Positions 33,867 through 41,863 of a stretch of DNA of 64,000 nt are shown here, in pieces (position 1 is the first letter of the stretch; the number at the start of each line of letters is the position of its first letter). Position numbers and translations under genes: made by a program. This stretch comes from Amycolatopsis rifamycinica (GTDB taxonomy: Bacteria > Actinomycetota > Actinomycetes > Mycobacteriales > Pseudonocardiaceae). The DNA lies in assembly GCF_000695625.1 (NCBI RefSeq), contig NZ_JMQI01000050.1, positions 83,562 to 147,561 on the forward strand. Reading direction: 5' to 3'. The notes below the pieces were generated by a model, which saw only the letters and a program-made list of their open reading frames with translations, was not told where the DNA came from and made no database searches.

Positions 33867-33989
33867 GTGAGGAACTTGCCTGCCCACGAGGTCGTGGGGC
33901 ACGCGAGCCTGCCGGCCCCTGCTCGTCCGGGTTCCGGGGGTACCGAGGCCCGCTGGGTCGAAGCCACCGCCGGAGGTGCCGCCCGATGA
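33867..33989 (+). CDS. 40-residue leader ORF coupled to the sigma-factor gene
   Basis: GTG start with a strong GGAGAGAGGGAG ribosome-binding site about 5 bases upstream. The product (MRNLPAHEVVGHASLPAPAR...) is rich in Ala, Pro and Gly, with no membrane segment or known domain. Its stop overlaps the sigma ATG (ATGA 33986-33989), and the sigma gene's own GGAGG lies inside it. It probably makes sigma synthesis depend on ribosomes translating the leader. A real small protein is also possible. Confidence 0.55.
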   Translation: MRNLPAHEVVGHASLPAPARPGSGGTEARWVEATAGGAAR

Positions 33990-34678
33990 CCGTCCCGACC
34001 GCCGTCAGCCGCAGGCCCGTCTTCATGTTCGCCGAGCGCGTCTTCGGACGGTCGGCGGCCGTGCCGCTGAGCAGGCAGGCCGCCGACGACGAACGCGCCG
34101 AGGCGGCGAAGGCCGAGGCCTGGGAGCTGGTGCGGGCCGCGCAGGACGGCGACTCGTCCGCCTTCGGCCGGCTCTACGACCGCTACGTCGACGTCGTCTA
34201 CCGGTACGTGCTGTTCCGGCTCGGCGACCGCGACCTCGCCGAGGACGTCACCAGCGAGACGTTCCTGCGCGCGCTGCGCCGCATCACGTCGGTGAGCTAC
34301 CAGGGACGTGACGTCGGGGCCTGGTTCGTCACCATCGCCCGCAACCTCGTGCTCGACCACGTCAAGTCGAGCCGGTTCAAGCTCGAAGTGGTCACCGACG
34401 AGGTGACCGAGCCCGGTTCGGCGCCGTTCGGCGTCGGCGCGAGCGCCCCGGCGGGCCCCGAGCAGGAGGCGATCAGCCGCGCCACCCGGGCCGAGCTGCT
34501 GCGCTGCGTCGCGGAACTGGGCGATGACCAGCGGGAATGCATTGTCCTGCGGTTCCTGCAGGGTCTGTCGGTGGCCGAGACGGCCGAGATCATGAACCGC
34601 AACGAGGGCGCGATCAAGGCGCTGCAGCACCGCGCGGTACGCCGATTGGCACAACTTCTGCCCACCGGATTGCGCTGA
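33986..34678 (+). CDS. bldN: RNA polymerase ECF sigma factor, BldN-like
   Basis: 230 residues. An N-terminal extension of about 45 residues precedes region 2 (DGDSSAFGRLYDRYVDVVYRYVLFRLGDRDLAEDVTSETFLRAL, about 55-97), then the linker and region 4 (DDQRECIVLRFLQGLSVAETAEIMNRNEGAIKALQHRAVRRLAQ, about 175-220). The next gene codes an RsbN-like single-span anti-sigma, the pairing known for sigma-BldN in Streptomyces, and rex-hemACD nearby matches that chromosomal context. The orthology call is inference from these neighbours. Confidence 0.85.
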   Translation: MTVPTAVSRRPVFMFAERVFGRSAAVPLSRQAADDERAEAAKAEAWELVRAAQDGDSSAFGRLYDRYVDVVYRYVLFRLGDRDLAEDVTSETFLRALRRITSVSYQGRDVGAWFVTIARNLVLDHVKSSRFKLEVVTDEVTEPGSAPFGVGASAPAGPEQEAISRATRAELLRCVAELGDDQRECIVLRFLQGLSVAETAEIMNRNEGAIKALQHRAVRRLAQLLPTGLR

Positions 34679-34752
34679 ACCCGCGAACTTTCGCGTTCGT
34701 CGACCGAAACCGGTAACCCCGGCGGCTTCTGGATCGTTACCCACGCAGACCG

Positions 34753-35865
34753 GTGTCGGACCGGCCGAAGCCCGGGATGGAGACTAGCGCCGTGAGGTTT
34801 GCGCGTGAGCGAGCCGAGAGCGAGCGGTTCGCGCGTGCCCTGGAACCGTCGCCGGTACGCCGGGACGGCGAGTTCGCCGAAGAGCTCGCGCTCGTCGGCG
34901 CCCTGCGCGACCTCGGTGCGGCCGGTGCCCCGGACCTGGAGACGCGGCAGCGGATCCGCGCGGAGATCGCGGGCCGCCTGGAGACGGCGGCGGCCACCAC
35001 TCCCCGTCGGAGGTGGCGGCCGCGGACCGCCGACCTGGTGGCCGCCGCGCTCTTCCTCGTCCTGATGCTGTCCGGGCTGACCCTGGTGCTCTCGCGAAGC
35101 GCGTTGCCCGGTGATCCGCTGTACAGCGTCAAACGCGCCGGCGAGTCGACCGCGCTGGGCCTGACGTTCGGCGAACAGGAGAAGGCGCGCAAGCACCTCG
35201 AGTTCGCCACCAACCGGATCACCGAGCTCGGCGAGCTGGCCGCCGAAGGCGCGGGCGAAGCCGACTACCGGACCGCGTACGACGACTTCGCCGCCGATCT
35301 GCGGGCCGGCGTCGCCCAGCTGGCCGCCGTGGCGACCAGCGACGGCAGCGGCACGCAGGCGCTCTCCGACGTCCGGCTGTGGGCCCGCAACCAGGCGGCG
35401 AGGCTGGCCGCGCTCCCGCCCCCGGCGGCCGCGGCGCCGGTGTTCGGCGGCGTCCGCGACCTGCTGGGCAAGGTGCAGGAGCGCACGAGCGGCCTGGTGG
35501 CGCGGATGAACTGCTACCAGATCACCACCGGCTCGGCCGACGACCTGGGCCCGCTGCCGGCGACCGGCGAGTGCACGCAGCGGCCCGCCCCGGCGGCCGG
35601 CGGCCGTCCGACGTCGGCGTCGTCGGACGCGCCCCCGCCGGCGGACAGCACGTCGCCGTCGCCGACGGGCACGCAGCTGCCGCCGTCGGACGCCGCGGCG
35701 ACCCCGGGCATCCCGGCACCGAGCGGCGGGGTGACGCCGCCGCCGGTGTTCGGCCAGCCGTCGACGACGTCCCGGCCGCCGTCGACGCCCACCACGACGT
35801 CCCCGCCCCCGCTGGTGTCGATCCCGCCGCTGCTGCCGGGACTTCCGCCGATCGTGATCGGCTGA
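34753..35865 (+). CDS. rsbN: RsbN-like anti-sigma factor with DUF5667 domain
   Basis: 370 residues. Cytoplasmic part (about 1-90) with FAEELALVGALRDLGAAGAPDLETRQRIRAEIAGRLE, the likely sigma-binding region; one membrane span (LVAAALFLVLMLSGLTLVL, about 96-114); then an extracytoplasmic DUF5667 domain (LPGDPLYSVKRAGESTALGLTFGEQEKARKHLEFATNRI) and a long Pro/Ser/Thr tail. Follows the BldN-like sigma by 74 bases. GTG 34753 used; ATG 34777 and GTG 34792 are alternatives. It presumably sequesters the sigma factor until a signal releases it. Confidence 0.85.
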   Translation: MSDRPKPGMETSAVRFARERAESERFARALEPSPVRRDGEFAEELALVGALRDLGAAGAPDLETRQRIRAEIAGRLETAAATTPRRRWRPRTADLVAAALFLVLMLSGLTLVLSRSALPGDPLYSVKRAGESTALGLTFGEQEKARKHLEFATNRITELGELAAEGAGEADYRTAYDDFAADLRAGVAQLAAVATSDGSGTQALSDVRLWARNQAARLAALPPPAAAAPVFGGVRDLLGKVQERTSGLVARMNCYQITTGSADDLGPLPATGECTQRPAPAAGGRPTSASSDAPPPADSTSPSPTGTQLPPSDAAATPGIPAPSGGVTPPPVFGQPSTTSRPPSTPTTTSPPPLVSIPPLLPGLPPIVIG

Positions 35866-35963
35866 GGTCCGCCCCACACCTGCGACGGCGCGGTGGGCGG
35901 CTCGCTACGCTGTGCGAAGGACCGGGACGTGGCCAGACGTGGGCAAACGTGGAGGCGGTGGGC

Positions 35964-36866
35964 GTGTCAGCTTGGCGTGGCAGGGACAAGAGCCAGGAGC
36001 TCGAACGGCTCGCCGCGCTCGCGGGCGAGGCGTCGGCCGAGGCCGCCCACGCCCGGGTGGTCTCCGAGGCCGCCGAGCCCCCCGCCCCGCCCGCGCCGCC
36101 GGACCTGACCGCGGCCGCGTTCTTCGACGTCGACAACACGATGATGATGGGCGCGTCGATCTTCTACTTCGCCCGCGGGCTGGCGGCGCGCAAGTTCTTC
36201 ACGTCGTCGGACCTGGCCGGGTTCGTCTGGGGCCAGATCAAGTTCCGCCTCGGCGGCCGGGAGAACAAAGAGGACATCAAGACCCACCGCGAGCGCGCAC
36301 TGTCCTTTGTGGCCGGCCGCACGGTGGCGGAGCTGACCTCGATCAGCGAAGAGATCTACGACGAGCTGATGGCGGACAAGATCTGGTCCGGCACGCGGGC
36401 CCTGGCCCAGATGCACCTGGACGCGGGCCAGCGCGTCTGGCTGGTGACGGCCACCCCGATCGAGCTGGCGGCGATCATCTCCCGCCGCCTGGGTCTCACC
36501 GGCGCACTCGGCACGGTGGCGGAGACCCGCGACGGTGTGTACACGGGCCGTCTGGTCGGCGACCTGCTGCACGGCCGCGCGAAGGCGCACGCGGTGCGGG
36601 CGCTGGCGTCCCGTGAGGGCCTGAACCTCAAGCGCTGCACGGCGTACTCGGACTCGGCGAACGACATCCCGATGCTGTCGGTGGTGGGCACGGCGGTGGC
36701 GGTGAACCCCGACGGCGGGCTGCGCGACGTGGCCCGGGCGCGCGGCTGGGAAATCCGCGACTTCCGGACCGGCCGCAAGGCGGCGAAGATCGGCGTGCCG
36801 TCGGTGCTGGGCGCGGGTGCGCTGGCCGGCGCGGTCGCGGCCGGGATGGCCTACCGCCGCCGGTAG
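35964..36866 (+). CDS. HAD-IB family hydrolase (SerB1-like phosphatase)
   Basis: 300 residues. HAD motif I AAFFDVDNTMMMGAS (about 50-64), motif II VWLVTATP, and motif III/IV KRCTAYSDSANDIPMLSVVG, with a subfamily-IB helical cap between (GQIKFRLGGRENKEDIKTHRERAL). C-terminal hydrophobic patch LGAGALAGAVAAGMAYRRR may touch the membrane. GTG 35964 is fixed by GGAGG eight bases upstream. Related to Rv0505c (SerB1), but the true phosphoester substrate is uncertain. Confidence 0.9.
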   Translation: MSAWRGRDKSQELERLAALAGEASAEAAHARVVSEAAEPPAPPAPPDLTAAAFFDVDNTMMMGASIFYFARGLAARKFFTSSDLAGFVWGQIKFRLGGRENKEDIKTHRERALSFVAGRTVAELTSISEEIYDELMADKIWSGTRALAQMHLDAGQRVWLVTATPIELAAIISRRLGLTGALGTVAETRDGVYTGRLVGDLLHGRAKAHAVRALASREGLNLKRCTAYSDSANDIPMLSVVGTAVAVNPDGGLRDVARARGWEIRDFRTGRKAAKIGVPSVLGAGALAGAVAAGMAYRRR

Positions 36867-36887
36867 CGCCTGCGCTACCCCCTTTTC
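36862..36887 (+). terminator. hairpin terminator after the HAD gene
   Basis: GGTAGCGC-ct-GCGCTACC, a perfect 8-bp stem that includes the HAD stop codon, followed by CCCTTTTC. This is the most canonical intrinsic terminator in the window. Confidence 0.75.
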
Positions 36888-36926
36888 GGGTGCGCGCGGG
36901 AATGACCCGCCCGCCGCCGGCTGGTG

Positions 36927-36948
36927 TGCTTTTCCCATGGGAAAAGCA
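36927..36948. repeat. 22-bp perfect palindrome over a possible CPBP start codon
   Basis: TGC-TTTTCCCATGGGAAAA-GCA is a perfect 22-base palindrome centred on CATG; its ATG (36937) is in frame with the CPBP gene. The codons it contributes are A/T-ending, unlike the gene body, which suggests a DNA site rather than coding sequence. Confidence 0.9.
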
Positions 36949-36969
36949 ACTCCGGCGAAGGGCAGTGCG

Positions 36970-37878
36970 GTGGCGACCCGAGTGGACATCGAAAAGCGGG
37001 CCGGTGACGGGGGCAGGCTGCGGGACAGCATCCGCAGACACCCGCTCACCTGGTTCTTCGGCCTGGCCAACCTGCTGAGCTGGGTCGCGTGGACGCCCTA
37101 CATCCTGTCGGAGAACGGGCTGGGCGTCCTGCACTTCCGCTTCCCGGAACTGCTCGGCACCGCCCAGCTCGCCGGCGTCCTGCCGGGCGCCTACCTCGGC
37201 CCGATCGGCGCCGCGTTCCTCGTCACCGCGATCGCCGACGGGCGGACCGGGCTCCGCCGCTGGACCGGGCGGCTGTTCAAGTGGCGCGTCCACTGGCTGT
37301 GGTACGTCGGCGTCGTGGTGAGCGTGCCGGCGCTGCTCACGATCGCCACGGTCGCGCTGTCGGAGCAGAACCCCCTGGTGCCGGCCGCGGCGACGCTGGT
37401 GGCCTACGTGCCGGGCCTGCTGCTGCAGATGGTCACGACCGGGCTCGCGGAGGAACCCGGCTGGCGGGACTTCGCCCTGCCTCGCCTCCAGCAGCGCTAC
37501 GGCCCGCTCGGCGGCACGCTCATCCTCGGCCCGCTCTGGGGCGTGTGGCACCTGCCGCTGTTCTTCAGCGAGTGGGGTGGCTGGCCGGACGTCACCTGGT
37601 GGACGCCGATCGAGTTCATCGCCACCTGCGTCACCTTCAGCATCATCATGACCTGGGTGTTCAACCGCACCGGCCAGAGCCTGCCGCTGGCCATGCTGCT
37701 GCACACCAGCGTCAACAACTTCTTCTCCATCGCCTGGTCGGAGATGTTCCCGTCGCTGACGGCCCGGGACACGACCCACGCGTTCCTGCTCGCCTCGGCC
37801 GTGGTGGCGCTCGTCCTGCTCGTCGCGACCCGGGGACGGCTGGGCTACCGGCAGAAAGCCCGCGGGCTCGAGGCCTGA
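36970..37878 (+). CDS. CPBP family intramembrane glutamic endopeptidase
   Basis: About 302 residues, seven to eight membrane spans. Catalytic motif 1 GLAEEPGWRDFALPRLQ (Glu-Glu near 161), motif 2 GPLWGVWHLPLFF, and motif 3 LLHTSVNNFF, the Abi/CPBP (Rce1-like) pattern. GTG 36970 is preferred because AAGGG lies 7 bases upstream; ATG 36937 lies inside a palindrome without a binding site and adds 11 residues. Function in bacteria is often bacteriocin immunity or signalling proteolysis; here unknown. Ends four bases from the convergent acyltransferase. Confidence 0.88.
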   Translation: MATRVDIEKRAGDGGRLRDSIRRHPLTWFFGLANLLSWVAWTPYILSENGLGVLHFRFPELLGTAQLAGVLPGAYLGPIGAAFLVTAIADGRTGLRRWTGRLFKWRVHWLWYVGVVVSVPALLTIATVALSEQNPLVPAAATLVAYVPGLLLQMVTTGLAEEPGWRDFALPRLQQRYGPLGGTLILGPLWGVWHLPLFFSEWGGWPDVTWWTPIEFIATCVTFSIIMTWVFNRTGQSLPLAMLLHTSVNNFFSIAWSEMFPSLTARDTTHAFLLASAVVALVLLVATRGRLGYRQKARGLEA

Positions 37879-37882
37879 GCGC

Positions 37883-38932
37883 TCAGCCGCGGAAGACGGA
37901 CTTCCGCTGGGAAAGCCGCTGGTACAGCGTCTGCTGGATGGACTCCCGGACCTGGTCGGTCAGCTGGAACACCAGCATCGGGTCGTCGACGGCGTCCGGG
38001 CCGTAGGAGTCCGTCTCGATCGGCGCGCCGAACTCGATGCTCCACTTCGTGGGGAGCGGGACGGCGCCCAGCAGGCCCAGCGCCGGGAAGAACGGCGTCA
38101 CCGGGAAGTACGGCAGCCCGAGCATCCGGGCCAGCACCTTGATGTCGCCGAGTTTCGGGTAGATCTCCTCGGCGCCGATCACCGACACCGGGATGATCGG
38201 CACGCCTGCCCGCAGCGCGGCCGACACGAAGCCGCCGCGGCCGAAGCGCTGCAGCTTGTAGCGGGAGGCGAACGGCTTGCCGATCCCCTTGAAGCCCTCC
38301 GGCCACACCCCGACCAGCTCGCCCTTGCGCAGCAGGCGCTCGGCGTCCGCGTGGCAGGCCAGCGTCTGGCCGGACTTGCGGGCGAACGACCCCACCAGCG
38401 GGACCTGGAACACCAGGTCGGCGCCGAGGCCGCGCAGGTGACGGCCGCCCGTCTCGTCGTGGACGGCCACCGCCGTCATCAGGGAGTCGAGCGGGATCGT
38501 GCCCGAATGGTTGGACACCAGCAGCGCGCCGCCGGTCGTCGGGAGGTTTTCGACGCCGTACGTGTCGACGCGGAACCACTTCTTGTACAGCGCGCGCAGC
38601 GGCGGGAGGAACACGGCTTCGGTGAGCTCGGCGTCGAAGCCGAACTCGTCGACCGTGTAGTCGCCGGTCAGCCGGTCGCGGATGAAGCCGAGCGCCGAGC
38701 GCACGGCGTCCGAAAGCGGCTCGTCCGCGGCCGGCCGGTCGAAGCCGCCGCCGGGGAACGCCACGACCGGCGCGTCCACCCTGGCGGCTTCCGGCTCGCG
38801 GCGGTCCCGCTCGGCGTCCAGGGCCTCCGGCTTCTCCCGGCCCGGTCCGTGCAGGGGGATGACCTGCGCTTCGGCACCGCCCACCGTTCCCGCCTCGCTT
38901 TCGAAGTCGTCCGAGTCGTGCGGTTTGGTCAC
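37883..38932 (-). CDS. lysophospholipid acyltransferase family protein
   Basis: 349 residues. A charged N-terminal 80 residues, then a PlsC/DAGAT-like acyltransferase domain: LLVSNHSGTIPLDSLMTAVAV (catalytic His with Asp at +7, a wider spacing than HX4D), VGVWPEGFKGIGKPF (the EG motif) and RAGVPIIPVSVIGAEEIYP. Its start overlaps the stop of the epimerase gene upstream (ATGA 38929-38932). Corresponds to Rv0502 next to galE2. Acyl donor and acceptor are unknown. Confidence 0.88.
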   Translation of the reverse strand: MTKPHDSDDFESEAGTVGGAEAQVIPLHGPGREKPEALDAERDRREPEAARVDAPVVAFPGGGFDRPAADEPLSDAVRSALGFIRDRLTGDYTVDEFGFDAELTEAVFLPPLRALYKKWFRVDTYGVENLPTTGGALLVSNHSGTIPLDSLMTAVAVHDETGGRHLRGLGADLVFQVPLVGSFARKSGQTLACHADAERLLRKGELVGVWPEGFKGIGKPFASRYKLQRFGRGGFVSAALRAGVPIIPVSVIGAEEIYPKLGDIKVLARMLGLPYFPVTPFFPALGLLGAVPLPTKWSIEFGAPIETDSYGPDAVDDPMLVFQLTDQVRESIQQTLYQRLSQRKSVFRG

Positions 38933-39972
38933 CGGCTCTGTCCCGTCGCGGCGGCGACGAGCACCCGGCCGGCCAGTCCGGCCAGCTTGCCGCCGTCGAG
39001 CACCGGACGGAGCCCGCGTCCCACGATGTAGTCGTCGAACGCCTCACGCGTGGTCCACCGCGGGGTGTACCCGAACTCCTGCTTCAGCTTGGCGATGTCG
39101 ACGACCCGGCCGAAGTTCAGCAGCCGGACCTGGTCGGCGGAGAAGTCCACGACGCGGGCGCCGCGCAGGACCTTGCCGACCGACGGCACCACGCTCCGCG
39201 GCATCGGCAGCTCGACCCGGCCGGCTCGCCGGATCGCCTGTGAGAGGGTGAGTACCCCTTCCGCCCCGACGTTGAACACGCCGGGCTTGTCGTGCAAGGT
39301 CGCCCGCTCCAGCACGGACAGCGCGTCCGAAGAGTGCAGCAGCTGGATGCGCGCGTCGTAGCCGAAGACCGTCGGCACCACCGGCAGCGCGAAGTAGCGC
39401 GCGAGGACGGTGTCGGTCTCCGGACCGATGATGTTGGCGAAGCGGAACAGCGTCGTCGTGATGTCGGGGCGGCGGCGCACCAGACCGCGCACGTACCCCT
39501 CCATCTCGACGGCGTCCTTCGCGTATCCGCTGGTCGAGGTCGGGATGAGCTCGGAGTCCTCGGTGAACACCGCCTGCGAGCGGGCGCCGGCGCCGTAGAC
39601 CGCGGCCGTCGACTTGACCACCAGCTTCCGGACCAGCGGCGAGCGCTGGCACGCGGCCAGCAGCCGCATGGTGCCGATGACGTTGACTTCCTTGATCGCC
39701 GTGCGGCGGCCCGGCCCGGCCGGGTGCGCGGTGCAGGAGGCGTGCACCACGGTGTCCACCTGGGCCGTGCTGATCACCTTGGCGATCAGCGGGTTCCTGA
39801 TGTCCGCGCGGACGAACTCCGCGTGCCCCATGCGCTGCAGGACCGCCTTGTCCGGCGGCACGGTGTCGACACCGATGACCCGTTCGAAGTCGGGGTTGTT
39901 GCCCAGCCGGGCGAGCAGCTTGCCGCCCAGTTCGCCGGCGACCCCGGTGACGAGCACGATGTTCGACGGCAT
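38929..39972 (-). CDS. NAD-dependent epimerase/dehydratase, GalE2-like (Rv0501 type)
   Basis: 347 residues. Rossmann start NIVLVTGVAGELGGKLLARLG with a degenerate glycine motif (GxxGxxG read as GVAGELGG), VVHASCTAHPAGPG, KSTAAVYGAG and TSTSGYAKDAVEMEGYV in place of YxxxK, so classical UDP-galactose epimerase chemistry is doubtful. ATG 39972 (MPSNIVLV). Co-translated with the acyltransferase, suggesting a lipid or envelope role. Confidence 0.85.
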   Translation of the reverse strand: MPSNIVLVTGVAGELGGKLLARLGNNPDFERVIGVDTVPPDKAVLQRMGHAEFVRADIRNPLIAKVISTAQVDTVVHASCTAHPAGPGRRTAIKEVNVIGTMRLLAACQRSPLVRKLVVKSTAAVYGAGARSQAVFTEDSELIPTSTSGYAKDAVEMEGYVRGLVRRRPDITTTLFRFANIIGPETDTVLARYFALPVVPTVFGYDARIQLLHSSDALSVLERATLHDKPGVFNVGAEGVLTLSQAIRRAGRVELPMPRSVVPSVGKVLRGARVVDFSADQVRLLNFGRVVDIAKLKQEFGYTPRWTTREAFDDYIVGRGLRPVLDGGKLAGLAGRVLVAAATGQSR

Positions 39973-40179
39973 GCGACTCCCTGCGGCGTGGGGCAAGTGG
40001 GGGGTGGACGGTCACCCGAGGCGCGCGAACCTGCACTCGCTGGAGCATCGCGCGGACGCCATTGAGATGTTACCGCTCTTCAGTGGTAGCTCAGGGCCGT
40101 CTCACGTGCTATTAACACCGATTCCCCCGGAAAGCGACGAACGCCTCACTCGAACGGGGGGACCGGCCCACCACATGGA

Positions 40180-40210
40180 CGTGGCCCGTCCAGAGACTGG
40201 ACGGGCCACG
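40180..40210 (-). terminator. hairpin terminator after bS22
   Basis: CGTGGCCCGTCCA-gagac-TGGACGGGCCACG: a perfect 13-bp stem with 5-base loop, about 25 bases downstream of the bS22 stop on the minus strand and 200 bases upstream of the GalE2-like gene. Confidence 0.85.
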
Positions 40211-40235
40211 ATCACGCTCAGCTGAGCCGGCGGTC

Positions 40236-40337
40236 TTACTTGCCGGCCTTGCGCCGCTGCACTCGCGTGCGGCGAAGCAGCTTGCGGTGCTTCTTCTTGG
40301 ACATGCGCTTGCGGCGCTTCTTGATCACAGAGCCCAT
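40236..40337 (-). CDS. ribosomal protein bS22 (AURKAIP1/COX24 family)
   Basis: 33 residues, too short for routine gene calling: MGSVIKKRRKRMSKKKHRKL then LRRTRVQRRKAGK. Extremely basic and nearly identical in pattern to the small subunit protein bS22 found in mycobacterial ribosomes, the protein coded as Rv0500B. It sits downstream of the excisionase-like HTH gene and upstream of the GalE2-like gene, as in mycobacteria. ATG 40337. Confidence 0.93.
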   Translation of the reverse strand: MGSVIKKRRKRMSKKKHRKLLRRTRVQRRKAGK

Positions 40338-40425
40338 GGGCGCTCCTTAGGTCGACGTCGGTCACGCTGCCCGGCGCAGCGTCCAACGGGTGGAGCGCAC
40401 AGGCACGAGCGGTTTTCCAGGTTAC

Positions 40426-40441
40426 CCGTCACCCGTGACGG
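40426..40441 (-). promoter_or_regulatory. hairpin between the HTH gene and bS22
   Basis: CCGTCAC-cc-GTGACGG, a perfect 7-bp stem in the 164-base gap between the HTH stop and the bS22 start. No T-tract; could attenuate read-through into bS22 or belong to its leader. Confidence 0.4.
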
Positions 40442-40501
40442 ACCGGTCGGGGGGCACACCGTAGCGCTGCGCGCCGCCGGCCACGGCGTGCCCTCCAAGG
40501 G

Positions 40502-40717
40502 TCAGCCCACGTCGTAATAGGCACCCTGCAGGTACTCGTGCACTGCTTTTTCCGGCACCCGGAAGGACTTCCCGACCCTGACGGCGGGCAGCTCACCCGA
40601 GTGCACGAGACGGTAGACGGTCATCTTGGAGACCCGCATCAGCGTGGCCACTTCGGCGACCGTCAGGAACTGGACCTGCCCGACAGCGGGCAAATCCTCC
40701 TTCTTGTTCGGCGACAT
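40502..40717 (-). CDS. excisionase-like helix-turn-helix protein (Rv0500A type)
   Basis: 71 residues: MerR-like HTH FLTVAEVATLMRVSKMTVYRLVHSGELPAVRVGKSFRVPEKAVHEYL. ATG 40717 (MSPNKKED) is chosen because AAGGA lies 10 bases upstream; longer in-frame starts exist at 40738 and 40750. No phage genes accompany it; in actinobacteria this protein is a conserved chromosomal neighbour of proC and bS22. DNA target unknown. Confidence 0.88.
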   Translation of the reverse strand: MSPNKKEDLPAVGQVQFLTVAEVATLMRVSKMTVYRLVHSGELPAVRVGKSFRVPEKAVHEYLQGAYYDVG

Positions 40718-40910
40718 GTTTACCGCGTCCTTCGACACGTGTCGCGCCACGAGGCTTCCCCACCTGTGGTATCGACACGCACGTGCTCTATCGAGAGTAG
40801 CGGGACTGGTGGGACTAATGCGACGCCTGTCACCGAGATGGGCCCCTACCAGCGCTAACGCACGAGCACCGGCGCGTGCAATACCCCGGCCATCGCCCTT
40901 TCCGGCGAAA

Positions 40911-41723
40911 TCAGGCTTCTTCGTGCGCCTTGCCGAGCTCCACCGAACGGTCTTTCGCGGCCTCGATGGCGGCCAGCAGCGCCGCGCGGACGCCGTGCTT
41001 CTCGAGCTCGCGGATGGCGTTGATGGTCGTCCCGGCCGGCGACGTCACGGCCTCGCGCAGCAGCACGGGGTGCTCGTCGGATTCGGCCAGCATCTTCGCC
41101 GCGCCGACGGCCGACTGGATGATCAGCTGCCCGGCCAGCGCGCGCGGCAGGCCCAGCAGGATCCCGGCGTCGATCATGGCCTCGACCAGGTAGAAGAAGT
41201 AGGCGGGTCCGGACCCGGACAGCGCGGTGACGGCGTCCTGCTGGCTTTCGGGCACCTCGACGACCCGCCCGACGTGCGAGAGCAGGTCCCGCACGACGGC
41301 GAGGTGTTCGGCGGTCGCGTACCGGCCGGCGGAGATCGCGCTCATGGCCTCGTTGACCAGCATCGGCGTGTTCGGCATGACCCGGACGACGGGGACGCCC
41401 TCGGCGAGCCGCCGTTCGTACAGCGAGGTGGGCAGCCCGGCGCACAGCGAAACCACCAGCGAAGACGCCCCGAGCAGCGGCGCGAGTTCGTCGAGCACGG
41501 GCTCGATGTCCTGCGGCTTGACGGCGACGACCAGGATGTCGGCCCGCTTGGCGGCCTCCTCGACCTCGACGCCGCGGATGCCGTAGCGGCTGGTCAGCTC
41601 TTCGGCCCGCGCCGGGTACCGCTCGGTGAAGAGCAGGTCGCCGGGCTCGTGGCCGCCGTGCAGCAGCCCCGAGAGCAACGCCTCGCCGATCTTGCCCGCA
41701 CCCAGCACCGCGATGACCGTCAT
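40911..41723 (-). CDS. proC: pyrroline-5-carboxylate reductase ProC
   Basis: 270 residues; last step of proline synthesis, NAD(P)H-dependent. Rossmann VIAVLGAGKIGEALLSGLL at the N-terminus, VVAVKPQDIEPVL, VVRVMPNTPMLVNEAMSAI, and the ProC signature ALSGSGPAYFFYLVEAMIDAGILLGLPRALA. C-terminal AVTSPAGTTINAIRELEKHGVRAAL is also diagnostic. A repeated palindrome array lies about 75-135 bases upstream of its ATG. Confidence 0.96.
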   Translation of the reverse strand: MTVIAVLGAGKIGEALLSGLLHGGHEPGDLLFTERYPARAEELTSRYGIRGVEVEEAAKRADILVVAVKPQDIEPVLDELAPLLGASSLVVSLCAGLPTSLYERRLAEGVPVVRVMPNTPMLVNEAMSAISAGRYATAEHLAVVRDLLSHVGRVVEVPESQQDAVTALSGSGPAYFFYLVEAMIDAGILLGLPRALAGQLIIQSAVGAAKMLAESDEHPVLLREAVTSPAGTTINAIRELEKHGVRAALLAAIEAAKDRSVELGKAHEEA

Positions 41724-41796
41724 GGGACCAAGCGTGCCAAACCCGCCCCGCCGGCCCGGGGCCGGGGCAACCCGGCAAACCGTGTCGTCCCCCCAA

Positions 41797-41863
41797 TCAC
41801 GCGTGATGCCCCCTCAATCACGCGTGATGCCCTCCAGTCACGCGTGATGCCCCTCCGGTCACG
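41797..41863. repeat. array of TCACGCGTGA palindromes, 21/20/21-bp spacing
   Basis: Perfect copies at 41797-41806, 41818-41827 and 41838-41847, each within a longer direct repeat AATCACGCGTGATGCCCC, plus a half-site TCACG at 41859 that overlaps the thioesterase stop. Start-to-start spacing of 21, 20 and 21 bases puts them on one face of the helix. Located upstream of proC, downstream of the thioesterase gene. Confidence 0.92.

Noticed and set aside
40502..40717. Excisionase-like HTH as a sign of a prophage or integrated element
   Set aside because: No integrase, attachment repeats or phage genes nearby; the gene is a conserved chromosomal neighbour of proC and bS22.
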